The notes: generated from the sequence alone by a model not told the origin. Positions 24,485 to 34,389 are shown, counted from the first letter of the stretch. The stretch is 64,000 nucleotides of DNA from JAUWKC01 sp035529895 (GCA_035529895.1 DATKVV010000050.1:19239-83238), one strand, 5' to 3'. Numbers and translations: made by a program.

Positions 24485-27400
24485 TCAAGGAGATGTACCC
24501 TGCAGCCACTCGCCGGCAAGCTCGGCAAGGTCATTCCAGTCCACATCGCCGTCGGGCTCAAAATCAGCTCCCTCGCACCAGTTGTTCTGCCCGCTGCAAT
24601 CCAAAGAGCCCCAGTAAGAGCCGAGCATGTTGAAGTCGAGAAAGTCGACATCGCAGTCGTCATCCAGATCATACCAGAAGTTGTGCTCCGACAGATTCGT
24701 TTCTATAAAGTAGGCAGGTACGCCGTTACCTCCAGAAAGGCCGACAAGCCCGTCAAAGGCGGCGACATTTAGATACGTAATCCTCAACACACCGTCAGAG
24801 AACATTTCCACTTGAAAGTTATTGGTACTCTGCACACCATACTCAGGTACGTTCTCAAAGGTCACAGCAACCCTGTCGCCGAGCTGTTTCCACGAGACCC
24901 TGGCGCCGGCAGCATTCGGACTCAGGTCATCAAACAGGGCGCTTATGCGCTTGAATAGGAAGTGATTTTCCAGACTCTCCGCATACTGCGTATCGCCTGT
25001 TTCAAAGGTTATGTAACCATTGCTGCCAATGTAGAAAGAGTTATAGTCCTGTCCGTAGAAGCAGACGCTTGCCTCCGGGCCAAGGACTATTTCCTTGTAG
25101 TCATCATCTTTCAGCGAAACTGTAACGCCGCCGTTGGGGTCGGTCGCAAACGCGTCAGCCGGCTTGACGCAAAGCCTGTAGAAATTGCCCGATCCGTCCG
25201 GAGTAAACGTCAGCACGTCGTTCGCCAAATCATTATCTTGAGAATCAAACCATTCGGTAAAATAGTCGAGCGGCGTCACCACCAGCTCAACAAAGCGAAC
25301 ATGTTCGACCTGCCTTGCAATGTGTATGAACGTAACGGTGGCACCGTAAGTGTTCGGATCAAAACCCTCCGCCTCGGCATTAATGGCGACTATCACCGTC
25401 TCAGAACCACCCGGATTCAGCGTGCCGCTGTTGGGCTCTATATCAAGCCAGGGCTCTGAGCTGACCGCCGTCCAGTCAAACGGTTCGTTGCCGTCGCTGG
25501 TCAGTGTATAAGTCATAGATTGCGGCACGAATGGGCCTCCCATCAGACCGGTTGACTCGAAAATGTAGTCCGGCAACACGGTTAAAACATCCCGCTCCAC
25601 CGTCATTTTCAAAGGCACGGATAACAAAGGCGTATAAGCGTCGTTTGACGATATTAAAAGCTCGCCGTAATAATCTCCAACTTCAAGCCCTCCGGCATCG
25701 AAAACCACATTGACATCACTTGCTTGACCGGCAGCAACCGTGCCGGCAGAGGGGACAAAGTCAAACCACTTGGGCACCGCAACAAGAGCTTTGTAAACAT
25801 TGAGCCGTCCCTCGGAAACACACTGCCCTTCGAGGGCAGGGGTACGGTCGACTGTATTCATAATAATGTCTTTTACGTCCAGATGGGACAGCAATCGAGA
25901 AGCCGACCAGACAAGTGCACAAGCGCCGGCGACATGGGGCGTCGCCATTGATGTACCGCTCAACGATTGATATCCGCCCTCGGGCACACAACTGAGTATG
26001 TCGCTGCCCGGCGCACCAAGGTCAACGGAGACAAACCCATAATTGGAGAATCCAGACTTCTGATCGTTCTTATCTGTGGACAATACGGAAATAATGTTCT
26101 CAGATTCATAGCTGGATGGGTAATGTGGATAAGTGTCGGAATCAAGAGCGTCATTACCGGCCGCCGCAACAAAAAGCTGCCCTGCTGCTCCGGCGGCATC
26201 TATCGCATCTTTAAGCGCCCGACTGTATCCTCCGCCGCCCCACGAGTTACTCGTCAAATTCGCGCCCATCAGAATGCTGTATTCGATGCACGAAACAGCA
26301 TCATCCGTCCACCCTGTACCCTGCGAATCAAGAAACTTCAATCCCATTAGCTGTACACGCCAGCACACACCCGCCACACCTTTGCCGTTGTTGCCCACTG
26401 CACCAATCGTCCCGGCAACGTGCGTGCCATGGTAGTGGTCGTCCATTGGATCGCCGTCATTGTTGACGAAATCATAGCCATAAATGTCATCTACATAGCC
26501 GTTTCCGTCATCGTCAACCCCGGCCTCCCCGTTGAACTCCGCTTCATTGACCCACATGTTCGCCGCAAGGTCCGGATGATTGTAGTCAATACCGGTGTCG
26601 ACAACGCCGACAACCACATCATTAGCCTCCGTGTGGATGCACCACGCCTCAGGTGCGTCAATGTCGGCGTCGGGTGTCCCTCCGCTCTGGCCGGTGTTGT
26701 GCATGCCCCAAAGCCGACTAAAACGAGAGTCATTCGGTATATTCTGGCAGTCAGAGACTAACTTCAATTGATAGTTTGGCTCGGCATATAAAATACCCTC
26801 AGCGCCGTTGAGAGCAGCTAAAGCCTGCTCCGGTAAAACACCCGCAGGAAGCTTAACTGAACACAATCCGCGCACGATTCTATACTCCCGCAAGACGCTG
26901 CCGCCTCTGACCTTGGCAAGAATGGCATTCTTCTCGGCAGTATCCGGCCACCGTCCCTTCGACCTTGGAGCAAAACGTACGAGCAACTGCCCGGACTCAA
27001 AATGTCCTTGAACTGACACCATAGAATCCTGCCCTGACACGGCGGAGACCCCGATTTCTTCAGCGCCTGCCGCTGAAGCCGCAGCAGGCCACTGGTCCGG
27101 CGGCGGCACAAACAGGGTCTGACGACCCGCAAGCCGGTACTGAAGGTCGGCGTCCCCCGTGTTCCCAATGGTGACAAATTCAGTAGCTATATCGCCTTGC
27201 CGAAGAGATACACTCAGCCCTCCCTCTACGGGATCAACCCATATCTTCGGAGCGGTAAAGACCCTTAAAGTTATTGCACGCGACTGGTTAACTCCCGTCG
27301 TTACATCCGTAAAGACCAACATATCGTTATAGTCGCCAACAGGCAGCGTCAAGGCAACAGAGTTAAGGTTGACTAAAACTGTTGTCGATTTACCAGCAGC

Positions 27401-29596
27401 GAGTGTCCCGCCGCCGGGAATTACCTCAAGCCACGGCTCACTCTTGGTAACAAACCAATCAATCTGCTCCGCCGGACTGTTGTTAGTCAGCGTGCAGCTC
27501 ACCTTGGTCGGCACAAAAGGCCCGCCGGGATGTCCCGCGAACTCAGACCCCTGGTCGGGAACTATCTGAAGGTAATCCGGCACCCCGGCGCCGCTCAACC
27601 GCACCTCAACCCGCGGTTCATCCAAGTCATCACTTTCAATGATGATGACTCCGGAACAGTTCCTAATCCGCTTCGGCTCGAAAACCACATTTACATCCAT
27701 ATGACCCAGCGGCGGTATCAGCACCGGCAGCTCGCCAAGCCCGGTCAGTTCGAAACCCTCGGCTGACCCTTCAATAAGCCAAACCATAGCATTGTGAAAT
27801 AACAGCACTACGTCGCCCGAAAAGCTGCCGTTGTCGAATACAAACATGTTGATGCCCACTACATGCTCGCCTTGCGTTGCCGCCAGCGGCGTGCCATTAC
27901 TCCAATCAGCAACCCAATCGGCGCCAGGCTTCAAGCCTGCCGCCGTGGGCAGCCAGTCGGTCAGCTCGCTAATACCAGCCATAATAGGGTGATCCGGATT
28001 GAAATCGCCCAGCGTGTGGGAGAAAAACTCCGGCTCGCCATGGGCAAAAGGCTCATAACCTTCCTGTGTTACGAACCGCCCTTGAAGTTCCCACCCGCCG
28101 CCCACAGAAAAGCTCGCCACCGCCTGCACGACTTTACCTCCCCCGTCAACATAATCGGCCAGAATGTCCCCAATCTCAAAAGGATCGGAAAAAGAGTAGT
28201 TGCTCATTACCACGACAACATCGTAAAGAACCAATTCATCCAGCGTCGGGACAAAAAAGGCACAGTTAAAATAATCAACCGAGTTAATGTCCGGAAACGC
28301 CTTCAGCCCCGTTCGCAGGATGACGGGCTCATCGCCACTGGCAAGCAGCAACACATCCAAACTCGTGGTCAGTGCCCGGTAGCCGGAACCCACCACCAGC
28401 TTTGAGGCCGGTCGTTCGATAGTTGCCGCCGCCGCTGGGACGTAAGACACAGAGTCCTCAGAGCCGCTGGTCACGGCCAGCGTCCTAATAGACAGCTCGG
28501 CCGTTTCCGTTGTAACTACCGACCTGCCACGCAGAGAAACCTCGGTTACCAGCAGGCCGGTACGGTCGCTGGAATTAGTGATAGTAATCCTCTCCGTCCG
28601 CGACAGCCCTACAAACAAGTCTCCGAAAGGCATATTCAGGTCGCTTACAGGCTCAATCGAATCGCTCACCTCTATCTCAGGCGGATACCTCCGCACTTCC
28701 AGCATCACGTTGCGAGTCTCGACAACGCCGCTCTCGACACCCTCGAATTCTACCGCGTCGTTATAGTCGCCGAGTGGCAAGTTGTTAGCCTCGGCTGTGA
28801 CAAAGACATCCACAGTGTTCGAATCACCAGGCCCAAGCTCGCCCATATCGGGAGTTACGTCAAGCCAGGGCTGCGTCGTATGAACCCTCCAGCTAATGGG
28901 CGATGCGCTGATATTGGTCAGAGTATAAGTCACACGCGAGGGACTAAACGGTCCACCTGTATAGCCGGAAGAGGTGAACCCCTCTGCAGGTGAAATTCTA
29001 AGGTCCAAAACTTCCCCGAACAAACAGATATCATCAATATTCCATCCCGGAAACGTAACGTAAGCGTCTGTCGGACCCATTGTCCAGCGAATGTACACGC
29101 TTGACCGGTCATCAGCTACGGCAGAGATGTCGTATACACACTCCAGCCAGCTAACATCACAGAAAGCCCCGCTGGTATGCTCCCAGACGGTGGTCCAGTT
29201 GGTGCCGTCGTTGCTCACCTCAACCTTGGCATGGTCACGTGATGAAGAGTCAATACCCATCCGGCGCCAGAAGCTCAGAGTCACGTTCCTGTAGCCGGAG
29301 CAGTCAAACGCCGTACTGGTCAGATGGTACTCCGGCATGGAGTCCGTATAGCCCCCTTCAAGGTTATAGCCGTAAACATTGCTCCCCGTATGGCCCGAAG
29401 TAGGATCCTTGCAAAGGCCCCCCCCGCCCGTAGGCACGCCAAAGGCCCACTGTCCCTCCGTACTCCAGCCCGGGTCTGTGTCCAGCGGGAAACAGACTAT
29501 CGCCTGACCCCCTCCCGACGAAACCGCCGTCATGCCAAACAGCCCCAGCCCAACCAAAACAACAAAACTTCGACAAAATAAGCCGTCTGATTTCAT
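24485..29596 (-). CDS. Giant secreted subtilisin-family (S8) protein with BACON-like repeats and dockerin-like end
   Basis: The 1703-residue product starts with a signal peptide (about 1-30) and a jelly-roll domain (about 35-195). BACON-like immunoglobulin-type modules occur three times (about 200-305, 675-790, 1335-1440), each with GGPF-P, a PWL-V/I-P motif and GDY/T-Y strands. Between the first two lies a region resembling a ThuA/glutamine-amidotransferase-like fold (about 380-640). A propeptide-like I9-type segment (about 860-945) precedes the protease domain: Asp near 997 in VVDTGIDY, His near 1055 in HGTHVAGTIG and Ser near 1214 in GTSMATPHVAG, so the triad is complete. The end (about 1640-1703) has two Asp-rich dockerin-type loops. 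It is probably an exported degradative enzyme, transcribed alone. Confidence 0.88.
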   Translation of the reverse strand: MKSDGLFCRSFVVLVGLGLFGMTAVSSGGGQAIVCFPLDTDPGWSTEGQWAFGVPTGGGGLCKDPTSGHTGSNVYGYNLEGGYTDSMPEYHLTSTAFDCSGYRNVTLSFWRRMGIDSSSRDHAKVEVSNDGTNWTTVWEHTSGAFCDVSWLECVYDISAVADDRSSVYIRWTMGPTDAYVTFPGWNIDDICLFGEVLDLRISPAEGFTSSGYTGGPFSPSRVTYTLTNISASPISWRVHTTQPWLDVTPDMGELGPGDSNTVDVFVTAEANNLPLGDYNDAVEFEGVESGVVETRNVMLEVRRYPPEIEVSDSIEPVSDLNMPFGDLFVGLSRTERITITNSSDRTGLLVTEVSLRGRSVVTTETAELSIRTLAVTSGSEDSVSYVPAAAATIERPASKLVVGSGYRALTTSLDVLLLASGDEPVILRTGLKAFPDINSVDYFNCAFFVPTLDELVLYDVVVVMSNYSFSDPFEIGDILADYVDGGGKVVQAVASFSVGGGWELQGRFVTQEGYEPFAHGEPEFFSHTLGDFNPDHPIMAGISELTDWLPTAAGLKPGADWVADWSNGTPLAATQGEHVVGINMFVFDNGSFSGDVVLLFHNAMVWLIEGSAEGFELTGLGELPVLIPPLGHMDVNVVFEPKRIRNCSGVIIIESDDLDEPRVEVRLSGAGVPDYLQIVPDQGSEFAGHPGGPFVPTKVSCTLTNNSPAEQIDWFVTKSEPWLEVIPGGGTLAAGKSTTVLVNLNSVALTLPVGDYNDMLVFTDVTTGVNQSRAITLRVFTAPKIWVDPVEGGLSVSLRQGDIATEFVTIGNTGDADLQYRLAGRQTLFVPPPDQWPAAASAAGAEEIGVSAVSGQDSMVSVQGHFESGQLLVRFAPRSKGRWPDTAEKNAILAKVRGGSVLREYRIVRGLCSVKLPAGVLPEQALAALNGAEGILYAEPNYQLKLVSDCQNIPNDSRFSRLWGMHNTGQSGGTPDADIDAPEAWCIHTEANDVVVGVVDTGIDYNHPDLAANMWVNEAEFNGEAGVDDDGNGYVDDIYGYDFVNNDGDPMDDHYHGTHVAGTIGAVGNNGKGVAGVCWRVQLMGLKFLDSQGTGWTDDAVSCIEYSILMGANLTSNSWGGGGYSRALKDAIDAAGAAGQLFVAAAGNDALDSDTYPHYPSSYESENIISVLSTDKNDQKSGFSNYGFVSVDLGAPGSDILSCVPEGGYQSLSGTSMATPHVAGACALVWSASRLLSHLDVKDIIMNTVDRTPALEGQCVSEGRLNVYKALVAVPKWFDFVPSAGTVAAGQASDVNVVFDAGGLEVGDYYGELLISSNDAYTPLLSVPLKMTVERDVLTVLPDYIFESTGLMGGPFVPQSMTYTLTSDGNEPFDWTAVSSEPWLDIEPNSGTLNPGGSETVIVAINAEAEGFDPNTYGATVTFIHIARQVEHVRFVELVVTPLDYFTEWFDSQDNDLANDVLTFTPDGSGNFYRLCVKPADAFATDPNGGVTVSLKDDDYKEIVLGPEASVCFYGQDYNSFYIGSNGYITFETGDTQYAESLENHFLFKRISALFDDLSPNAAGARVSWKQLGDRVAVTFENVPEYGVQSTNNFQVEMFSDGVLRITYLNVAAFDGLVGLSGGNGVPAYFIETNLSEHNFWYDLDDDCDVDFLDFNMLGSYWGSLDCSGQNNWCEGADFEPDGDVDWNDLAELAGEWLQGTSP

Positions 29597-29638
29597 GACC
29601 AGTCCTTTAACAATTTATTACTCGACCTAAAATACATC

Positions 29639-29678
29639 AAAAAAACTGCGGACGTTGGGGAACCCCCCCAACCTCCGC
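29639..29678 (-). terminator. Rho-independent terminator on the minus strand
   Basis: Read on the minus strand, a GC-rich stem (29654-29660 with 29666-29672, extended by 29648-29652 with 29674-29678 across a mismatch) is followed by seven T. It would stop minus-strand transcription just before the giant protease gene, or act as an attenuator in that gene's leader. Confidence 0.55.
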
Positions 29679-29780
29679 TCCAGCACTACCTAATTTTTAC
29701 CAGATTTACCAATAAATGTCAAGTAAACCTCCGAGGATCTTCCGCCTTGAGACCAATAAAAAGCGGTAAACCACGACTTT

Positions 29781-29999
29781 CTACTCAGATATCGTCAAAT
29801 CCCGTACGTCTTCCTTGATGGTTTTTTGAGCGCGCTGCCGGTGGAATTTATCCAGCCAATCGGAAAGCTGGCCCCCGTTTTTGTCGATAAAATTTGGGTT
29901 GATGAAAAAACGTTGGTCCGGTAAGCGAACCTGGGTCAATTTAACGCATATAGATAAGTGAGTCCGTATGCCTGAAAGAGAATTTGGTGCAGAGCGCAT
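29781..29999 (-). CDS. Doubtful small protein upstream of a terminator
   Basis: A 72-residue frame from ATG 29999 contains KLTQVRLPDQRFFINPNFIDKNG and ends in a Lys/Asp/Glu-rich helix. The start region overlaps the clpC promoter on the other strand, and no ribosome-binding site is clear. The minus-strand terminator at 29639-29678 lies downstream, which is the main argument that something is transcribed here. The resemblance of KLTQ...FFINPNFI to FlbD-type small flagellar proteins is superficial. Confidence 0.25.
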   Translation of the reverse strand: MRSAPNSLSGIRTHLSICVKLTQVRLPDQRFFINPNFIDKNGGQLSDWLDKFHRQRAQKTIKEDVRDLTISE

Positions 30000-30026
30000 T
30001 GACAATCTGGGCGGGGGCAATATAAT
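29999..30026 (+). promoter_or_regulatory. Consensus sigma70-type promoter for clpC
   Basis: TTGACA (29999-30004), a 16-base spacer and TATAAT (30021-30026), both hexamers perfect. Start expected near 30033. Confidence 0.7.
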
Positions 30027-30144
30027 ATGAACCGATGCGCGATGATCCTGTCAAGGTGGGGTTTTTGCGGGAAAAAGACAAACAGTGAGGATCAACATGG
30101 GCAAGCTCAGGTTCTTCTTGAAGTGTAATTATGCGAGGTAGAAA

Positions 30145-32658
30145 ATGTTTGAGCGGTTTACAGACCGGGCACGAAAGGTTATGGCGCTTGCGAACCAGGA
30201 GGCGCAGCGCTTTAACCACGAGTATATAGGTACCGAACACATCTTGTTGGGGCTGGTCAAGGAGGGCAGCGGTGTAGGTGCGACGGTCCTTAAAAATCTT
30301 GATGTCGACATAAAAAAGCTCAGGCTTGAAGTTGAAAAACTCGTCAAGAGCGGGCCCGACATGGTCACGATGGGCAAACTCCCCCAAACCCCGCGAGCCA
30401 AGAAGGTCATTGAATACGCCATCGAAGAGGCAAGGTCCCTCAACCATAATTACGTCGGTACGGAACACATCCTCTTGGGCCTGCTGCGGGAAAGCGAAGG
30501 TATAGCGGCCCAGGTGCTTATGAATCTGGGCTTGAAACTCGAAGACGTACGTCAGGAGGTTCTGAACCTCCTTGGCGCCGGCGTTGAGGGCGAACCCTCC
30601 GCTCTCGGAATGAAAATGGGCCCCGCAATAGGGCAGAAAACAAAGAGCAAGACCCCGGCATTGGATAGCTTCGGCAGAGACCTTACCCAATTGGCCGACG
30701 ACGGCGAGCTCGACCCCGTAATCGGCAGAAAAAATGAGATTGAACGACTCATACAGATATTATGCAGAAGAACAAAAAACAACCCCGTTCTCCTCGGAGA
30801 AGCCGGGGTCGGAAAGACCGCCATCGTCGAGGGGCTTAGTCAGCAGATTGTCAATAAGCAGGTGCCCGAACTTCTCAAAGATAAACGCATCGTGGTCCTC
30901 GATTTGGCAATGATGGTCGCCGGGACAAAATATCGCGGACAATTCGAGGAGAGAATAAAGGCGGTAATTAACGAGGTTAGGAGGGCCAAGAATGTCGTCT
31001 TGTTTGTCGACGAGCTACACACGCTTGTGGGGGCCGGCGGCGCTGAGGGCGCTATCGATGCTTCAAATGTGCTCAAGCCCGCTCTCGCCAGGGGAGAAGT
31101 GCAATGCATCGGCGCAACCACATTAGACGAGTACAGAAAACATATCGAAAAAGACGGCGCGCTCGAAAGACGATTCCAGACAATAATTGTTGAGCCGCCA
31201 TCAAAGGACGAAACCCTCGAGATACTCCGCGGCCTTCAGGATAGGTACGAGGCGCATCACAGGGTCCGCTTTACCGATGAGGCGCTGTATCAGGCGGTGG
31301 AACTGTCAACAAGATACATCACAGGAAGATGCCTGCCCGATAAGGCCATTGATGTGGTGGACGAATCAGGGGCAAGGGTACGGCTAAAGAACTTGACGCC
31401 GCCTCCGGATTTGACGGAGACCGAAGAGAAAATCGCACAACTGCAAAGAGATAAGGACGAGGCGGTCAGAAACGCCGACTATGAGCGGGCCGCGACGCTG
31501 AGAGATGAGGCCCAACAGCTGCTCGATGAGAAAAACGAGATGCAGAGAAAATGGTACGAGGAGAATAAAGAGGCCACCGGAGTCGTGGACGCCGAAGTCA
31601 TCGCTGAGGTCGTCAGCAAAATGACCGGCGTGCCATTGACAAGGCTCGAGAAGAAAGAGGCCCAGCGGCTGCTTGAACTCGAAGCGGAACTGCATAAACG
31701 GGTCGTCTCGCAGGATGAGGCCATCAATGCCGTCTCCAAGGCCGTAAGACGAAGCAGAAGCGGCCTGAAGGACCCGAATCGGCCTGTGGGCTGCTTCATC
31801 CTGCTGGGGCCCAGCGGCGTCGGAAAGAGCCTGCTGGCAAGAGCGCTGGCGGAGTTTATGTTCGGAGATCAGAATGCACTTGTACAGATTGATATGAGCG
31901 AATTCATGGAAAAGCACAACGTCAGCCGATTGGTCGGGGCGCCGCCAGGATACGTCGGATACGAGGAAGGCGGACAACTGACCGAAAGAATCAGGCGGCG
32001 GCCGTATGCCGTGCTGCTGCTGGATGAAATAGAAAAGGCACATCCGGATGTTTACAATATGCTGCTGCAGATTATGGACGAGGGACGCCTGACCGACAGC
32101 TTCGGCCGGCACGTCGACTTCAAAAACGTCATCCTCATCATGACCAGCAATATCGGCGCCGAACTGATAAAGAACAGCAGCGGTTTTGGCTTCGGCAAGA
32201 AAACGCCCGAGGCAAATTACGAGAAAATGAAAGACATGCTGCATAAGGAGGTCGAGCGCCATTTCAGACCGGAGTTTCTCAACCGTGTTGACGATACGAT
32301 TGTCTTCAAAGCACTGACACGAGAAGACCTGCGAACCATCGTTGACTACGAACTTGCAAAAGTATTCAAGCGACTTACCGAGCACGGCTTCAAACTTGAG
32401 CTGACCGAACAGGCCAAAGAATTCCTCATCGACAAGGGCTACAATCCCGAATTCGGGGCAAGGCCTTTAAGAAGGGCCATCGAGCACTATATTGAAGACC
32501 CGCTTTCGGAAACCATGCTCCGCGGTGAGTTCAAAGGCAAAAACCTCATAAAGATTGACGTGCAGGACGAAGAACATATGAAACTTGAGGGCTTCAAAGC
32601 TGAAAAACCGACCGAAAAGGCCGAACCCGTTGTACAGTCAAAGGAACAGCAAACCTAA
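30145..32658 (+). CDS. clpC: ClpC-type AAA+ unfoldase of the Clp protease
   Basis: The 837-residue protein matches ClpC in length and order. It has an N-terminal Clp-N double repeat (about 1-145, with TEHILLGL twice), a first AAA domain with Walker A GEAGVGKT near 218-225 and VLFVDELHTL, a middle domain containing a UVR motif (NADYERAATLRDEAQ, about 440-460), and a second AAA domain with GPSGVGKS near 555-562 and LLLDEIEKAHPD. It unfolds substrates and feeds them to ClpP. The ATG 30145 start follows a short purine-rich stretch. A perfect promoter and a strong terminator (32689-32718) frame it as a single-gene unit. No mcsA/mcsB/ctsR genes are adjacent, unlike in Firmicutes. Confidence 0.97.
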   Translation: MFERFTDRARKVMALANQEAQRFNHEYIGTEHILLGLVKEGSGVGATVLKNLDVDIKKLRLEVEKLVKSGPDMVTMGKLPQTPRAKKVIEYAIEEARSLNHNYVGTEHILLGLLRESEGIAAQVLMNLGLKLEDVRQEVLNLLGAGVEGEPSALGMKMGPAIGQKTKSKTPALDSFGRDLTQLADDGELDPVIGRKNEIERLIQILCRRTKNNPVLLGEAGVGKTAIVEGLSQQIVNKQVPELLKDKRIVVLDLAMMVAGTKYRGQFEERIKAVINEVRRAKNVVLFVDELHTLVGAGGAEGAIDASNVLKPALARGEVQCIGATTLDEYRKHIEKDGALERRFQTIIVEPPSKDETLEILRGLQDRYEAHHRVRFTDEALYQAVELSTRYITGRCLPDKAIDVVDESGARVRLKNLTPPPDLTETEEKIAQLQRDKDEAVRNADYERAATLRDEAQQLLDEKNEMQRKWYEENKEATGVVDAEVIAEVVSKMTGVPLTRLEKKEAQRLLELEAELHKRVVSQDEAINAVSKAVRRSRSGLKDPNRPVGCFILLGPSGVGKSLLARALAEFMFGDQNALVQIDMSEFMEKHNVSRLVGAPPGYVGYEEGGQLTERIRRRPYAVLLLDEIEKAHPDVYNMLLQIMDEGRLTDSFGRHVDFKNVILIMTSNIGAELIKNSSGFGFGKKTPEANYEKMKDMLHKEVERHFRPEFLNRVDDTIVFKALTREDLRTIVDYELAKVFKRLTEHGFKLELTEQAKEFLIDKGYNPEFGARPLRRAIEHYIEDPLSETMLRGEFKGKNLIKIDVQDEEHMKLEGFKAEKPTEKAEPVVQSKEQQT

Positions 32659-32688
32659 GCAGGTAGACAGCCCAAATCCAGGCTCAGA

Positions 32689-32718
32689 AAGCTCCGCTCC
32701 CAGCGGAGCTTTGTTTTT
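32689..32718 (+). terminator. Rho-independent terminator after clpC
   Basis: A perfect ten-pair stem (32689-32698 with 32702-32711) with a CCC loop, then G and five T. Confidence 0.85.
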
Positions 32719-32827
32719 GTCATTTCTGACCGGTCAGGCAATAGCCAAACGTTTCCTCTGTGTCTCTCCCCTCCCAAAAGCCGTTTTTTCACCTCGGGCA
32801 AATTAACTTCTGGCCAAATGTGAACCC

Positions 32828-33280
32828 TTACCGTTTTTGCACCATCGTCTTTTCTTCCGGGCTCTGCTGCTCAGCCAGAAGTTTTTCAAACTCTTGTTTG
32901 CCGAGCCACTCAACGCGACCGTCCAGCCGCAGCACTACATACCCCTTGCCTGCCAACCGCGAGTGATAATTCTTCTCAGTGTAAGCCAAAATCGCATCCG
33001 CGGTTGATTCAGAATCGATCCAAAGGCCTCTATACTTCAAGTTGCCGAGCCGAACATACCCAGGCAGATTCTCTTGTTGCCCGTCGACCCAGGCTTCGGG
33101 CGGCACTGAACCGTTTTTCCTTCGATATTCGAGGACTTTTTCGCCGAGAGCTTTCATCGCTCCTGTCGCCTCTGAGCGGTTTACCCAATCTTTGAAGTTA
33201 ATCATCGCCACAACCGCAACCGCTGTAACGGCCAAAACCGCTAATAATTCTGTCAGAATTGCCTTCTGTCGCCGATTCAT
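32828..33280 (-). CDS. Membrane-anchored hypothetical protein (pseudopilin-like N-terminus)
   Basis: The 150-residue protein starts with basic residues (MNRRQK) followed by one hydrophobic helix (about 8-28), then a soluble domain with EKVLEYRRKNGSVPPEAWVDGQ and KNYHSRLAGKGYVVLRLDGRVEWLGKQEFEKLL. The basic start, single helix and downstream helical plus beta parts recall a type II pseudopilin, but the Gly/Phe cleavage site and Glu5 are not present in clean form. It lies 35 bases after the RNase H-PurN gene on the same strand. Function unknown; the DGRVEWL turn recurs in planctomycete DUF proteins of this type (from memory). Confidence 0.6.
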   Translation of the reverse strand: MNRRQKAILTELLAVLAVTAVAVVAMINFKDWVNRSEATGAMKALGEKVLEYRRKNGSVPPEAWVDGQQENLPGYVRLGNLKYRGLWIDSESTADAILAYTEKNYHSRLAGKGYVVLRLDGRVEWLGKQEFEKLLAEQQSPEEKTMVQKR

Positions 33281-33315
33281 AGCACCTAACCTGCACCCCC
33301 CCCAAAGGTTACGAC

Positions 33316-34389
33316 CTACGACCTTACTTCCGCCCTGCCGTTACGAACAACTATTTTACCTTCCTCGAACAGCCTTATGGCCTCCGGATACGCAATACAC
33401 TCCTGTTCAAACACCCTGGCCGCGAGCGTCTCAGGCGTGTCTTCGCCTTTCACTTCACAGCATCGCTGGACAATTATGGGTCCCTTATCATATTCGTTTG
33501 TGCAAAAATGCACCGTGCAGCCGCTCACCTTACATCCGGCTGCAATAACCGCCTCATGCACGTGATGACCCCACATCCCCTGCCCCCCAAAGCTCGGCAG
33601 CAAGGCCGGGTGTATATTCATCACCCGGTTCTCGTATCGGGCGGGTATCTTCCAAAGGCACAGCCAACCCCCCTGGATAACCAGGTCAACGTTCGCGGAA
33701 ACGAGTTCTTCCTCAATGTGGTTACTGAACTCCTCGATATCGGGAAAATCCTTTTTCCGGACAATCTTGACGTTGAGTCCGGCTGCCTCCGCTTTTTCGA
33801 CCCCCGACGCCGTTGAACGTGAGCTTATTACAACGGCAACCTCGGCGTTCAACCGGCCTTGCTTAATATACTCAAGAATGTTCATCAGGGTCGTGCCCCC
33901 GCCGCTGATCAATACGCCAAGTCGAATAGGTTTCTTATCCGCCACAGCCGCCCGAGACACCTCCTGAGCCCTCCTCTCAACATCCTGTTCGAGGTCTAAC
34001 GCACGGTTCACGAGCTGGTCCGCCTTGTCGTTCCGCTCTCTCGGAATGAATTGAACCTTCCAGTCCTCGAACTGGTTGAGCAGATTGACCGTTTGCCGGA
34101 ACAGTGGTCTGATCTGCTCGCTTTTTACCTTGTACTGACCGTTGACCTGCTTTACGAGCAGCTCACTGTCACTAAAAACGGTCAGGCGCCTGACGCCGAT
34201 TTGCATTGCAGTTCCGAGAGCCTTCTGGATGGCGGTATACTCGGCGACGTTATTGGTCTGCTGGCCGAGAAAAAAGGCCTTCGAATCAAGCTCATTACCG
34301 GCCGGGTCGGTCAGGATAAAAGCGGCGGCCGCCGGGCCAGGGTTGCCTCTGCTGCCGCCATCTACGTAAATGGTCACTTCGTCCGGCAA
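33316..34389 (-). CDS. purN: RNase HI fused to phosphoribosylglycinamide formyltransferase (PurN)
   Basis: A single 357-residue frame joins two enzymes. Residues 1-135 are an RNase HI-like domain: Asp10 in YVDGGSRGNPGP, Glu50 in VAEYTAIQ, Asp74 in VFSDSELLVKQV and a late Asp in ERNDKADQL. From about 155 on is a PurN-type formyltransferase: LGVLISGGGTTL, VVISSR, the catalytic NIHPALLPSF segment and HFCTNEYDKGPII with the catalytic Asp. RNase H removes RNA from RNA-DNA hybrids; PurN formylates GAR in purine synthesis. No stop or frameshift separates them; a linker of about 20 Arg/Glu/Ala residues does. The fusion is unusual. The neighbouring zinc-ribbon gene is also found beside RNase H genes elsewhere. 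Confidence 0.9.
   Translation of the reverse strand: MPDEVTIYVDGGSRGNPGPAAAAFILTDPAGNELDSKAFFLGQQTNNVAEYTAIQKALGTAMQIGVRRLTVFSDSELLVKQVNGQYKVKSEQIRPLFRQTVNLLNQFEDWKVQFIPRERNDKADQLVNRALDLEQDVERRAQEVSRAAVADKKPIRLGVLISGGGTTLMNILEYIKQGRLNAEVAVVISSRSTASGVEKAEAAGLNVKIVRKKDFPDIEEFSNHIEEELVSANVDLVIQGGWLCLWKIPARYENRVMNIHPALLPSFGGQGMWGHHVHEAVIAAGCKVSGCTVHFCTNEYDKGPIIVQRCCEVKGEDTPETLAARVFEQECIAYPEAIRLFEEGKIVVRNGRAEVRS

Larger units (their letters stand above)
29597..30144. other. Regulatory region between the protease gene and clpC
   Basis: The stretch holds a minus-strand hairpin terminator (29639-29678), a doubtful small minus-strand frame (29781-29999) and the consensus clpC promoter (29999-30026). 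The clpC leader from about 30033 is 112 bases long. No heat-shock CIRCE element is seen. Confidence 0.5.

Noticed and set aside
29781..29999. FlbD-type flagellar protein
   Set aside because: Only a short KLTQ...FFINPNFI stretch is similar; length, remaining sequence and context do not fit.
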